64,000 bases of DNA, taken from contig NZ_OZ007001.1 in NCBI RefSeq assembly GCF_963931295.1, positions 1,925,137 to 1,989,136 on the forward strand, in the 5' to 3' direction. Below, one piece after another: positions 56,071-64,000 of this stretch. The position numbers were made by a program, and so were the translations under genes. A model generated the notes under the pieces. The model searched no databases. It worked only from the letters and a program-made list of their open reading frames with translations, and was not told the origin of the DNA. The stretch is from an uncultured Mailhella sp. Its GTDB lineage: Bacteria > Desulfobacterota > Desulfovibrionia > Desulfovibrionales > Desulfovibrionaceae. Position 1 is the stretch's first letter, and every line of letters begins with the position of its first letter.

Positions 56071-58584
56071 ATGCTGGAATCCTCTGCTTGTACTCCCTAC
56101 TGTGCCAGTCAGGAAGACGTTGCGCTGTCCGGTCAGGAAAAACGCATTCTCGGCATCGGCGAAGACGTTTTTACCAGGGATCATCCCAGAATCGCCAAAA
56201 TCGTTCAGACCTTTGACGGACTTGAACCCGTCATCGACGCTGAGCGGGCCCTGTACTTCACCAGAAGCATGAAGGAGACGGAAGGACAGCCGCTGAACCT
56301 CCGCTGGGCGAAGGCTCTCTACAACATTGCAAGCAACATCACCATTTACATCGACGACTATCAGCTTCTGGCGGGACGCATCGGCTGCAAGGGACGCTAC
56401 GGCATTCTGTATCCTGAAATCGAAGGCGATTTCTATGAGACGTTTCTCGACAAGCTCGGAGAACGCGAAGGCGGCACGGCGTTCATCTCGCCCGAGACCA
56501 TGAACGTCATCAAGGAGGAAATAGGCCCCTACTGGAAGGGAAAGACCTACCACGAAAATTTCAACGCGGCCGTTCCCAAGGAACTGCACGACATCCTGTT
56601 CATCGACAAGGAAGGCACGACGCCCCGATATCTCGTCAACGAAACGGCATCCTGGCGTTCTTCCCTTCAGTGGGTGCATGACTATGAAAAGGTGATCCGC
56701 CGCGGATTCATGGATATCCGTCGCGAGGCGCAGGAGCGTCTCGACGCGCTCGATCCCGACAGTCCGGCCGATTACCACGAAAAGCGTCCGTTCCTGGAAG
56801 CGGTGGTCATCGTGAGCGACGCCATCATGCTCTGGGCCAGAAGGCACGCCGAAAAGGCCGAAGAGATGGCGGCCGTGGAAAAGGATCCCGTGCGCAAGGC
56901 AGAACTGCTGCTCATTGCGGAAAACTGCCGTCAGGTTCCGGCGTATCCGGCGAAGACCTTCCATCAGGCGGTGCAGAGTCAGTTCTTCGTGCAGATGTTC
57001 TCCCGCCTGGAGCAGCGCACCGGCACGACGATTTCCAACGGCCGCATGGATCAGTATCTGTACCCGCTCTACAAGCAGGACAAGGAGAACGGAACGCTCA
57101 CCGACGCGCAGGCCTTGGAACTTCTGGAATGCGTATGGTGCGGCATGGCGCAGTTCATTGAAATGTACATTTCCGCGCAGGGCACGTCCTTCAATCAGGG
57201 CTATGCGCACTGGGAAGCCGTAACCATAGGAGGACAGAACAAGGCAGGCGAAGACGCCACCAATGATCTTTCGTATCTGTTCCTGAAGTCCAAGCGGGAA
57301 TTTCCGCTGCATTATCCCGACCTTGCCGCCCGTGTGCATGTGCGATCTCCCGAGCGTTTTCTGGCCGACATCGCCGAAACCATCAAGTTCGGCACGGGAT
57401 ATCCCAAGCTGTTCAACGACGAGGAAATCATTCCCATCATGACGACCAAGGGCGCGCCGCTCGATCAGGCTTTCGACTATGCCGTGAGCGGATGCACGGA
57501 AACGCGCATGCCGAATCGCGACACCTACACGTCCGGCGGTCTTTACGTCAATCTTCCGGCCGAGCTGGAACTTGTGCTCAACAACGGTCGCATGAAGAAG
57601 TTCGGCGACAAGCTCATGGGCGTGGAAACGGGAGATCCCAGAAATCTGAAGACATGGGAGGAGTTCTGGAACGCCTTCCTCGTTCAGCAGACGAACTATC
57701 TGAGAATAGCCCTGGACATTCAGTACATCATCAACAAGATGCGGCAGAAGTTCTTTGCCGTGCCCATGAGCTCCAGCCTGCACGATCTGTGCATGAAGTA
57801 CTGCCTTGACCTTCATACGGAACACATTCCGGAAGGCTACGAAAGCGGCCTCGCGGACTTCATCGGCTACGGCACGCTCATCGACAGCCTCGCGGCAATC
57901 AAGAAGACGGTGTATGAAGACAAGTCGCTGACCATGGACAAGCTGCTTGAAGCTCTGAACGCCGATTTTGAGGGCTACGAGGACGTGCAGGAACTCTTGA
58001 AGAGCTGCCCCTGCTACGGCAACAACGATCCGTATGCCGACTCCATAGGTCACGCCGTGGAACGTCATACCATGGAGTTCTTTGAAAAATACGGCAAGGA
58101 ACTCGGAATCTACATGGACACGCGCTATGTGCCGGTAACGGCGCATGTGCCGTTCGGCCGCGTGGTTTCTGCTTCCGCCAACGGCAGAAAGGCCTGGACG
58201 CCGCTTTCCGACGGAACGTCGGCTTCTCACGGCGCCGACGTCAACGGTCCTACGGGCGTGCTGCTCAGCAACGATGCGTCCAAGAACCGCGACAAGATCA
58301 ACAGGGCGGCCCGCATGCTGAACCTCAAGTTCAGCCCGAAGGCGGTGGAAGGCAAGCAGGGCACCCGTCGTCTGATAGACTTCATTCGTTCCTTCATCGA
58401 CCTCAAGCTCTGGCACGTACAGTTCAACGTCATCAATCGCGGCACGCTGCTGGCGGCGCAGAGAGATCCCAAAAAGTATCGCAGCCTCATAGTCCGCGTG
58501 GCGGGCTACAGCGCCTATTTTGTTGATCTGACTCCGGATCTTCAGAACGATCTGATTGCCAGAACGGAACATTCTGAAATGTAA
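56071..58584 (+). CDS. Glycyl radical enzyme, organosulfonate C-S lyase-like (IslA/HpsG group)
   Basis: 837-residue glycyl radical enzyme. The catalytic Cys is Cys475 in SGCTETRMPN with Glu477, and the radical Gly812 lies in RVAGYSAYF 26 residues from the end. Cys-to-Gly spacing (337) equals the 468-to-805 spacing I recall for Bilophila isethionate sulfite-lyase. With a constant +7 shift, the recalled sulfonate-binding residues Arg189, Gln193 and Arg678 and pocket Trp374 map to Arg196, Gln200, Arg685 and Trp381, all present. Recalled Ile192 and Phe682 become Leu199 and Val689, so the pocket differs. It should release sulfite from a C2-C3 sulfonate by radical chemistry; the carbon product is unknown. 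Activated by the next gene. The reference numbering is from memory. Confidence 0.88.
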   Translation: MLESSACTPYCASQEDVALSGQEKRILGIGEDVFTRDHPRIAKIVQTFDGLEPVIDAERALYFTRSMKETEGQPLNLRWAKALYNIASNITIYIDDYQLLAGRIGCKGRYGILYPEIEGDFYETFLDKLGEREGGTAFISPETMNVIKEEIGPYWKGKTYHENFNAAVPKELHDILFIDKEGTTPRYLVNETASWRSSLQWVHDYEKVIRRGFMDIRREAQERLDALDPDSPADYHEKRPFLEAVVIVSDAIMLWARRHAEKAEEMAAVEKDPVRKAELLLIAENCRQVPAYPAKTFHQAVQSQFFVQMFSRLEQRTGTTISNGRMDQYLYPLYKQDKENGTLTDAQALELLECVWCGMAQFIEMYISAQGTSFNQGYAHWEAVTIGGQNKAGEDATNDLSYLFLKSKREFPLHYPDLAARVHVRSPERFLADIAETIKFGTGYPKLFNDEEIIPIMTTKGAPLDQAFDYAVSGCTETRMPNRDTYTSGGLYVNLPAELELVLNNGRMKKFGDKLMGVETGDPRNLKTWEEFWNAFLVQQTNYLRIALDIQYIINKMRQKFFAVPMSSSLHDLCMKYCLDLHTEHIPEGYESGLADFIGYGTLIDSLAAIKKTVYEDKSLTMDKLLEALNADFEGYEDVQELLKSCPCYGNNDPYADSIGHAVERHTMEFFEKYGKELGIYMDTRYVPVTAHVPFGRVVSASANGRKAWTPLSDGTSASHGADVNGPTGVLLSNDASKNRDKINRAARMLNLKFSPKAVEGKQGTRRLIDFIRSFIDLKLWHVQFNVINRGTLLAAQRDPKKYRSLIVRVAGYSAYFVDLTPDLQNDLIARTEHSEM

Positions 58585-58590
58585 CGCAGC

Positions 58591-58617
58591 GGGGGCTCTC
58601 TGCAAAAGGGAGCCCCC
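58591..58617 (+). other. Intercistronic hairpin between the glycyl radical enzyme and its activase
   Basis: GGGGGCTC pairs with GAGCCCCC over an 11-base loop just past the lyase stop and before the activase ribosome site. It may trim expression of the activase, which is needed in lower amounts than the lyase. Confidence 0.5.
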
Positions 58618-58633
58618 CTTCAGGAGAAGGGTT

Positions 58634-59575
58634 ATGCAGGACAGGCTTGTTGAAGGGCACATTTTCAATATTCAGAAATACAGCGTTCATGACGGGCCGG
58701 GCATACGGACCATTATTTTTTTCAAGGGCTGTTCGCTTCGCTGCCGCTGGTGCAGCAACCCGGAGTCGCAGCTGCCGCAGGATGAGCTTGCCTTCAACGG
58801 CACGCGCTGTCTTACGAAGGACAAGTGCGGCTTTTGTGCGGAGAAGTGTCCCGAGAAGGCGATATCGTTTTCTGAAGACGGTTTTCCCGTGATTGCAAGA
58901 GACAGATGCCGTCTTGCGGAATGCGGCGGCGTCTGTACGGCTCGGTGCCATGCCGGAGCCCTCAAGATTTTCGGCCGACGCATCACCGTGGAGGAGGCCC
59001 TGAAGGAGGTGGAGAAGGACGCTGTTTTCTATCAGAGAAGTTCCGGCGGATTGACGGTTTCCGGCGGGGAACCCTGCTTCCAGCCTGAGTTTCTGACGGC
59101 GCTTCTTCGGGAGTCGGAACGTCTTTATCTGGACGTGGCCATGGAAACCTGCGGACAGGCTCCTTACGAGGTGCTGCATGAAGCCGCAAAGCATCTGAAC
59201 ACGCTCATCTTCGACATCAAGCACACCGACGCCTCTCTTCATAAGCGCTATACGGGCGCAGACAATGCGCAGATTCTTGAGAACGTCAGACGCGTATCGT
59301 CCGATTTCAAGGATCTGCCGATACTTCTGCGTACGCCGGTCATTCCGGGCTTCAACGACTCGGAGCAGACGATTCGCGAAATCTGCGATTTCATAGAAGC
59401 GTTGCCCGGCCGCAGCATTTCGTATGAGATGCTGCCGTATCATCGTCTCGGCACGCAGAAGTATTATCAGCTGGGCCGGGAGTACCCCATGGGAGACGTG
59501 AAGCTCGATAAGGCACGGATGGAGAGCTTGCGGAAGATAGTCGAGGCAAGGCTCGGCGAGCGGCTGGTGTCCTGA
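58634..59575 (+). CDS. Glycyl radical enzyme activase (radical SAM)
   Basis: 313-residue radical SAM activating enzyme. Cys33, Cys37 and Cys40 (KGCSLRCRWCSNPES) bind the SAM cluster; an inserted two-cluster ferredoxin region follows (CLTKDKCGFCAEKCPEKAI and CRLAECGGVCTARCHAGAL), as in activases of the IslB/HpsH/CutD type, and SGGEPCFQPEF is the SAM-binding strand. It abstracts the hydrogen from Gly812 of the lyase encoded 49 bases upstream. The start ATG at 58634 has AGGAGAAGG 3-4 bases upstream; the longer frame overlaps the lyase end and has no ribosome site. Confidence 0.93.
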   Translation: MQDRLVEGHIFNIQKYSVHDGPGIRTIIFFKGCSLRCRWCSNPESQLPQDELAFNGTRCLTKDKCGFCAEKCPEKAISFSEDGFPVIARDRCRLAECGGVCTARCHAGALKIFGRRITVEEALKEVEKDAVFYQRSSGGLTVSGGEPCFQPEFLTALLRESERLYLDVAMETCGQAPYEVLHEAAKHLNTLIFDIKHTDASLHKRYTGADNAQILENVRRVSSDFKDLPILLRTPVIPGFNDSEQTIREICDFIEALPGRSISYEMLPYHRLGTQKYYQLGREYPMGDVKLDKARMESLRKIVEARLGERLVS

Positions 59576-59606
59576 TTTTTACGGCAACTGACAGGAGAGA
59601 ACGCAT

Positions 59607-60461
59607 ATGATTTTTGACTTTCGGCTCCGGCCGCCGTTCAAGGGATTCAAGAATCTTTCCATATTTAATCCGGTGTGCAACAGTGTCGGCCCCATGGCGT
59701 TGCGCGGCACCTATCTGACCTCGGCCCATGAGAAGTCCATGGATCTGTTCTTTCAGGAAATGCGGGACGCGGGCGTGGAGAAGGGCGTCGTCATGGCGCG
59801 CAACATTGCAGACAAGGCGTCGTCCGTTTCCAACGAGGACGTGAAGGAGCTGGCGGACGCGTATCCCGACATGATTGTTCCGTTCGGCGGGGTGGATCTT
59901 TCGTCCGGGATTTTTTCCGCCGTCAAGGAACTGGAAAAGTGTTTCCGCTACGGATTTAAAGGCGTGGCGCTTGAACCGGGCTGGAATGATCCGGCGCGGC
60001 TTCCCGACGACGCCGTGTTTTATCCCGTGTATTCCCTGTGCGAGCAGGCGGACATGCCGGTGGTGCTAACCGTGAGTCTGTACCAGGGGCCGACGCTGGA
60101 ATACAGCAACCCGGTACACATTCAGAAAATCGCCAATGATTTTCCCAGGCTTCAGATAGTCGTCGCCCATGCCTGCTATCCGTGGATACCGCAGATCTTC
60201 AATGTGGCGGCGCTTCATCCCAACGTGTGGCTCATTCCCGATCTTTACATGCACAATCCCTGGACGCCGGGGCGGGAGATGTACGCGAACGGATGCCGCT
60301 GGCTGAATTGTGAACGCGTCATTTTCGGTTCGGCGTATCCCTGCTACGGCATCAAGGATGCGGTGGATGATTTGAACGGGTATGACTTTACCGACGAAGA
60401 AAAGGAAAAAATTCTGTACAGGAATGCGTACAGGCTTCTCAAGATGCATGCCGATGCATGA
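59607..60461 (+). CDS. Amidohydrolase-2-fold protein lacking most metal ligands
   Basis: 284-residue cytoplasmic TIM-barrel protein of the amidohydrolase-2 (PF04909-type) group. The usual N-terminal HxH is replaced by Arg-Leu-Arg (FDFRLRPP) and the usual GSDYP catalytic Asp by alanine (FGSAYP); only the strand-6 histidine (VVAHACYPW) remains. It is therefore unlikely to bind the normal metal site, and may be a pseudoenzyme, a metal-independent enzyme, or a binding protein. It follows the activase by 31 bases on the same strand with a GGAG ribosome site. In isethionate or dihydroxypropanesulfonate clusters I know of, such a gene is not a standard partner. Confidence 0.75.
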   Translation: MIFDFRLRPPFKGFKNLSIFNPVCNSVGPMALRGTYLTSAHEKSMDLFFQEMRDAGVEKGVVMARNIADKASSVSNEDVKELADAYPDMIVPFGGVDLSSGIFSAVKELEKCFRYGFKGVALEPGWNDPARLPDDAVFYPVYSLCEQADMPVVLTVSLYQGPTLEYSNPVHIQKIANDFPRLQIVVAHACYPWIPQIFNVAALHPNVWLIPDLYMHNPWTPGREMYANGCRWLNCERVIFGSAYPCYGIKDAVDDLNGYDFTDEEKEKILYRNAYRLLKMHADA

Positions 60462-60569
60462 CGTTCTGCAAGGCTTTTCAGCCGACGGGGAACATGACCG
60501 ATAAAGAGCGCGTCGAGGACATCGGTCATGCCGTCGTAGCGCGCAGCACGGAGGTCCGGCGCAAAAGAG

Positions 60570-60604
60570 AGGGGGGAGGAAAACATTTTGTTTTCCTCCC
60601 CCTC
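60570..60604. terminator. Bidirectional terminator at the right edge of the accessory zone
   Basis: The GGGGAGGAAAAC/GTTTTCCTCCCC stem around a short loop, with pyrimidine-rich flanks, lies between the amidohydrolase-fold gene (plus) and the DUF711 gene (minus). Confidence 0.75.
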
Positions 60605-60627
60605 TTTCTGTCATGACGGATGGAGCG

Positions 60628-61998
60628 TTAGTTCTTCAGGCTGTGGATGGGCGCGGGAATGCGTCCGCCGAGATTGATGAAGGCGGAGGCGTCGCCGGTG
60701 TTCACGGGAATGATCTTGGCCTGGCCGAGCAGGCCGCCGAAGATGGCGGTTTCGCCCACGCCCTTGCCCGGCACGGGAATGACGCGCACGGCGGTGGTCT
60801 TGGTGTTGATCATGCCGATGGCCATTTCGTCGGCGATGAGGCCGGAAATGGTGGTGGCGGGGGTGTCGCCGGGAATGGCGATCATGTCGAGGCCCACGGA
60901 GCACACGCTGGTCATGGCTTCGAGTTTTTCCATGGTGAGCGCGCCGCTGTTGGCGGCGGCTTCAATGCTGGAGTCTTCGGAAACGGGAATGAACGCACCG
61001 GAGAGGCCGCCCACGTGGGAGGATGCGAACACGCCGCCCTTCTTCACGGCGTCGTTGAGCATGGCGAGCACGGCGGTGGAGCCCGGCGCGCCGATGGAGG
61101 AGAGGCCCACGCTCTGGAAAATTTCGCCCACGGAGTCGCCCACGGCGGGAGTGGGAGCGAGGGAGAGGTCGGCCACGCCGAAGGGAATGTTCATGCGTCC
61201 GGCCACTTCCTTGCCGATGAGCTCGCCCACGCGCGTCACCTTGTAGGCCGTGGACTTGATGACTTCGGCCACGTCGCTGAGCGTCAGATTTTCATGGGTT
61301 TCCTTGGCGCGGTCGATGGCTTTCTTCACCACGCCGGGGCCGGAGACGCCCACGTTGATGACCACGTCGGGCTCGCCGATGCCGAGATAGGCGCCGGCCA
61401 TGAAGGGCACGTCCTGCGGAATGTTGGCGAACACCACGAGCTTGGCGCAGCCTATGCCGTCGCGGTCCCTGGTGGCGTCGGCCACCTTGACGATCTGACG
61501 GCCCATGAGGGCCACGGCGTCCATGTTGATGCCCGCCTTGGAGGATGCCACGTTGATGGAGGAACACACGCGGTCGGTGGTGGCGAGGGCTTCGGGCAGA
61601 GAGTCGATGAGGGATCTGTCGCCGGGAGTCATGCCTTTTTCCACGAGGGCGCCGAAGCCGCCCAGAAAATCGACGCCGGCTTCCTTGGCGGCTTCGTCAA
61701 GCATCTGGCAGGCGCGCACCATCTGTTCGGCGTTGAATCCCGCGCCGACCACGGCCATGGGGCTGATGCTGATGCGCTTGTTCACCACGGGAATGCCGTA
61801 GCGCGCGCCGACTTCGTTGCAGTGTTCCACGAGATGGGCGGCGTATTTGGCGATTTTGGCGCGCACCTTGTAGGAGAATACGTCGAAGTCGTGACTGACG
61901 CAGTCGAAGAGGCTGATGCCGAGGGTAACGGTGCGAACATCGAGATGTTCGTTGCGGAGCATGTTGATAGTGCTGAGCACTTCGCGTTCAGTGAGCAT
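60628..61998 (-). CDS. PFL-family protein (DUF711/UPF0210)
   Basis: 456-residue cytoplasmic protein of the UPF0210 family: [55 protein letters not shown] and [23 protein letters not shown] are family landmarks. It is sometimes called PFL-family because of a glycyl-radical-like fold, but it has no RVxGY glycyl-radical motif and its reaction is not established. It lies 20 bases after an ACT-domain gene on the same strand, the usual pairing, suggesting that the ACT protein binds an amino acid and regulates it. It is convergent with the accessory cluster and probably chromosomal. Confidence 0.88.
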   Translation of the reverse strand: MLTEREVLSTINMLRNEHLDVRTVTLGISLFDCVSHDFDVFSYKVRAKIAKYAAHLVEHCNEVGARYGIPVVNKRISISPMAVVGAGFNAEQMVRACQMLDEAAKEAGVDFLGGFGALVEKGMTPGDRSLIDSLPEALATTDRVCSSINVASSKAGINMDAVALMGRQIVKVADATRDRDGIGCAKLVVFANIPQDVPFMAGAYLGIGEPDVVINVGVSGPGVVKKAIDRAKETHENLTLSDVAEVIKSTAYKVTRVGELIGKEVAGRMNIPFGVADLSLAPTPAVGDSVGEIFQSVGLSSIGAPGSTAVLAMLNDAVKKGGVFASSHVGGLSGAFIPVSEDSSIEAAANSGALTMEKLEAMTSVCSVGLDMIAIPGDTPATTISGLIADEMAIGMINTKTTAVRVIPVPGKGVGETAIFGGLLGQAKIIPVNTGDASAFINLGGRIPAPIHSLKN

Positions 61999-62018
61999 GG
62001 GCAGACCTGTGATCCGGG

Positions 62019-62582
62019 TTAGACGATGGGTACGCGATGGATGGCTTCAAAGATGTTTTCGTGCTGGATGCTGATGGTAAGTCCCACGCTGCGGGCCTTG
62101 GCCTGAAGCATCTGACGGAAGGCGTTGCGGTTGATGGAAAGCGGCAGGGCCACTTCAAACATCAGCACGCATTCGTTGCTGTCCTCATCCATGCGGATGG
62201 CCTTCAGATTTTCAATGTTTACCTTCTGCTCGGCAAAGATGCCGGAGATCATGGCGATGATTTCCGGCCGGTCGGAACCGTTGACGGTCACGACGAAGGG
62301 TTCGGTTTCCTCGCCGCTGGAGAAGGTGTCGGTCTCGAAGGTGCGGGCGGCCACGGTCAGATCCATGTGACGGGCTTCGAGGCTGAGGCTGACCACGCGC
62401 TGAATGTCTTCCTCGCTGACGTCTTCCGGTGCGGAGACGATGAAGATGGAGGCGAACTGACCTTTCAGGATGGTCTGACTCAGTTCTTCGATGTTGCACT
62501 TTTCCTTGGACAGAGCGTTGGATATGGCATAGACCACGCCGGGGCAGTCGCGTCCGATGACAGAGATGACAATATGGTTCAC
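62019..62582 (-). CDS. ACT-domain regulatory protein (UPF0237-like)
   Basis: 187-residue protein with two ACT-type ligand-binding domains: [25 protein letters not shown] and [31 protein letters not shown]. Such proteins sense amino acids and regulate a partner. It is 20 bases before the DUF711 gene, in the order seen across many bacteria and archaea, and is likely its regulatory subunit. The start follows GAGGCGAC. Confidence 0.85.
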   Translation of the reverse strand: MNHIVISVIGRDCPGVVYAISNALSKEKCNIEELSQTILKGQFASIFIVSAPEDVSEEDIQRVVSLSLEARHMDLTVAARTFETDTFSSGEETEPFVVTVNGSDRPEIIAMISGIFAEQKVNIENLKAIRMDEDSNECVLMFEVALPLSINRNAFRQMLQAKARSVGLTISIQHENIFEAIHRVPIV

Positions 62583-63048
62583 AGTCGCCTCGATGCAAAG
62601 AGGGTTGACGCACGGAGCGGAAAACGGTGCGAGAAGCGTACTCGCGGGAAATGTGGAAAGAATAGACGGGAACGCCGAGAAGCGTCAAGCGAAGTTTGCG
62701 TTTCGGCTTTTTTTCAAAGATGTCACAACCGCGCCTGCGGCGGGAGTGGCGGGGCGTTCTGCCTCGTTCGGACGAAAGGGCGCGCTGCGTCCGTCGGCAG
62801 TCGGCGGAGGGCTGCGGAGTTTTCGCCTGCGCTGCGCGGACACCGCGCTTTGGAGGTGGCCGGGGGCGCGAGCTCAGCGTTGTGGAAGGCCGCCGGGGCG
62901 CGAGGGGAGAGTGGCCTGGGGATCGATGCGGAAGACGGATGCCGGGCGGAAGGCGTCGGGCGTTTTGCTCAGGCTGCGGGCGGCTCGTGTGGGGCGCAAA
63001 GTTCCGGGCCGACTGCGACAAGGATTAGTCTGGGAAAACCACTTTCCG

Positions 63049-63079
63049 AAAAGGCAGGGCTTGCGGGCTCTGCCTTTTT
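63049..63079 (-). terminator. Hairpin between the thermonuclease-like and ACT genes
   Basis: AAAAGGCAG pairs with CTGCCTTTT over a 12-base GC-rich loop, with A and T runs on either side. It lies within the 62583-63295 gap, in which I see no gene. Confidence 0.65.
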
Positions 63080-63295
63080 ATTTCACGCGATTTTGCGCGC
63101 GGAAAAGTTTGCAGGGCTGTCATTTGAAAGACGCGAAGCAAAGGCGCACGGTTCGGGCGGAGACGAGTCTGCAAGGGCCGCAAACGTGAAGAGCGCGGCC
63201 TCTGTCCAGTCGTCAGAGGCTCGACCGTTGCAGGCGCGGACAAAACGCGTTTCGGCGAAATGCGAAGGCAGGGCCGCCGTCGCCCGGTTATCAGC

Positions 63296-63988
63296 TTACT
63301 TTTTCTTCTTTTTCTGCTCTCGACGCCACTGCCATGGCGGCGTGGGATCGCTGTCCTGCCAGAGGCCGAGGCGTTCCTTGCGGGCCATGGCCTCTTCGAG
63401 CTTCCAGGTTTTGCAGATGTCGCTCGTGCAGAAGTAGTCGTACACCCATGCCATGCCCGCCTGCACCTGCCGCTGATTGACGGACAGCTCGTCGATGCCG
63501 TTTTTGTCTGCGAGATAGACCAGGGAAACGGTTCGCTTGTAGTTGTCCAGATACATGGTTTTCAGGCGCAGGGGGCGATTCTGAATGAGGGAGAGCAGGT
63601 GGGCCTTCGACTGCTTGCCGTAGGGCTGACGGCTTTCCGGCGCGTCGATGCCGTAGAGGCGCACACGGATGGTGCGTCCGTTGCCGTCCTTGAGCACGAA
63701 GCTGTCGCCGTCGGAGGCGCGCACGAGGCGGTATTCCCGCTCGTCGGCCACGGGCGCGGACTTTCCTGCTGAGGATGCCCGGATGTTCTTGATGCTGTTG
63801 AAGATGGCCCTTTGCGCGTCGGCCACCTGTTTTTCCGCTCTGGCGGGCGTAGTCGGCGCGTTCGGCGACCATTCGGCGTTGCTCACATAGGCCGCAACCA
63901 TGAGCAGCACGCACAAAATGGCGGCTTCCAGTCCGTAACGGCCGGAACTCTTTCGTCTGCGGGGGAAGAAGGATCTACGTTTTTTCAT
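63296..63988 (-). CDS. Membrane-anchored thermonuclease-like (SNase) protein
   Basis: 230-residue protein with a basic N-terminus (MKKRRSFFPRRRKSS), one membrane segment (LEAAILCVLLMVAAYVS, about 20-36) and a staphylococcal-nuclease-type domain from about residue 85. The catalytic-like set is seen in RASDGDSFVL, IRVRLYGIDAPESRQPYG and KRTVSLVYL (Asp, Arg, Asp, Glu, Arg positions). It should hydrolyse nucleic acids near or outside the membrane, as an anchored or secreted nuclease, although SNase-fold proteins need not be nucleases. A Lys-rich C-terminus follows. It is the last gene of the window and complete. Confidence 0.85.
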   Translation of the reverse strand: MKKRRSFFPRRRKSSGRYGLEAAILCVLLMVAAYVSNAEWSPNAPTTPARAEKQVADAQRAIFNSIKNIRASSAGKSAPVADEREYRLVRASDGDSFVLKDGNGRTIRVRLYGIDAPESRQPYGKQSKAHLLSLIQNRPLRLKTMYLDNYKRTVSLVYLADKNGIDELSVNQRQVQAGMAWVYDYFCTSDICKTWKLEEAMARKERLGLWQDSDPTPPWQWRREQKKKKK

Positions 63989-64000
63989 GGGCGGATGCGG

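Noticed and set aside
56071..58584. Pyruvate formate-lyase, choline TMA-lyase or glycerol dehydratase
   Set aside because: PFL would have two adjacent active-site cysteines and the lyases for choline or diols have GCVEP-type motifs; here the motif is GCTETR and the sulfonate-binding Arg/Gln set is present.

Overview
The window is a GC-rich bacterial chromosome segment whose gene content fits a host-associated Desulfovibrionaceae (Bilophila/Mailhella/Desulfovibrio-like) sulfidogen. The hints are selB, hypF, a TRAP transporter plus a sulfonate-lyase-like glycyl radical enzyme, a short CstA-type transporter, and an ahcY locus with an ArsR-methyltransferase fusion. The taxon is inferred from content and style, not proven. 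Coding density is modest, and several GC-rich gaps of 0.3-1.4 kb hold nothing I can support as a gene.

Layout. 1-9.2 kb: end of a hexapeptide acetyltransferase, then minus-strand metabolic genes (MBL hydrolase, YhhQ-type transporter, aminotransferase, phosphoribosyltransferase, M20 peptidase plus AbgT transporter, polyphosphate:AMP phosphotransferase). 9.5-13.9 kb: an unusual plus-strand trio of a GNAT-like/TraB-Tiki/GNAT-like fusion, a radical SAM protein with a partial SPASM region, and a small GNAT. 14.3-18.2 kb: CstA-like pyruvate/peptide transporter, a membrane protein of unknown function and a Tat-exported MBL hydrolase. 18.5-23.8 kb: the rpmH-rnpA-yidD-yidC-jag-psd-pssA block. 24-31.7 kb: pyridoxamine kinase, ahcY with its ArsR-methyltransferase, a zinc-ribbon/YIP1 protein, an exonuclease and selB. 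31.8-46.3 kb: ffh-rpsP, a 1.4 kb empty stretch, MATE, periplasmic asparaginase with a sigma-54 promoter, HU, RlmM-like methyltransferase, acyl-CoA ligase, hypF, mltG-ruvX-pgpA and tRNA-Leu(TAA).

46.3-60.5 kb is an accessory zone that starts at tRNA-Leu. Its first module is a LysR regulator divergent from an AprA/FrdA-like flavoprotein (broken by one in-frame TGA and one frameshift) and an intact GltD/BzdV-like iron-sulfur flavoprotein. It ends at a decayed second copy of the ruvX/tRNA-Leu region (about 51.5-51.9 kb). The second module is an AT-rich Crp/Fnr gene followed by a TRAP binding protein, a fused TRAP QM permease, a glycyl radical enzyme, its activase and an amidohydrolase-fold protein that has lost most of its metal ligands. 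The glycyl radical enzyme carries, at a constant +7 offset, the catalytic and sulfonate-binding residues I recall for isethionate sulfite-lyase, but two substrate-pocket positions differ. I read this module as uptake and radical C-S cleavage of a small organosulfonate, with the exact substrate and the role of the amidohydrolase-like protein unknown.

60.6-64 kb returns to minus-strand housekeeping-type genes: a DUF711/PFL-family protein with an ACT-domain partner, and a membrane-anchored thermonuclease-like protein. The best candidates for undescribed biology are the glycyl radical module, the GNAT-TraB-GNAT/radical SAM trio, and the flavoprotein with TGA at its FAD-site motif in a genome that encodes SelB.
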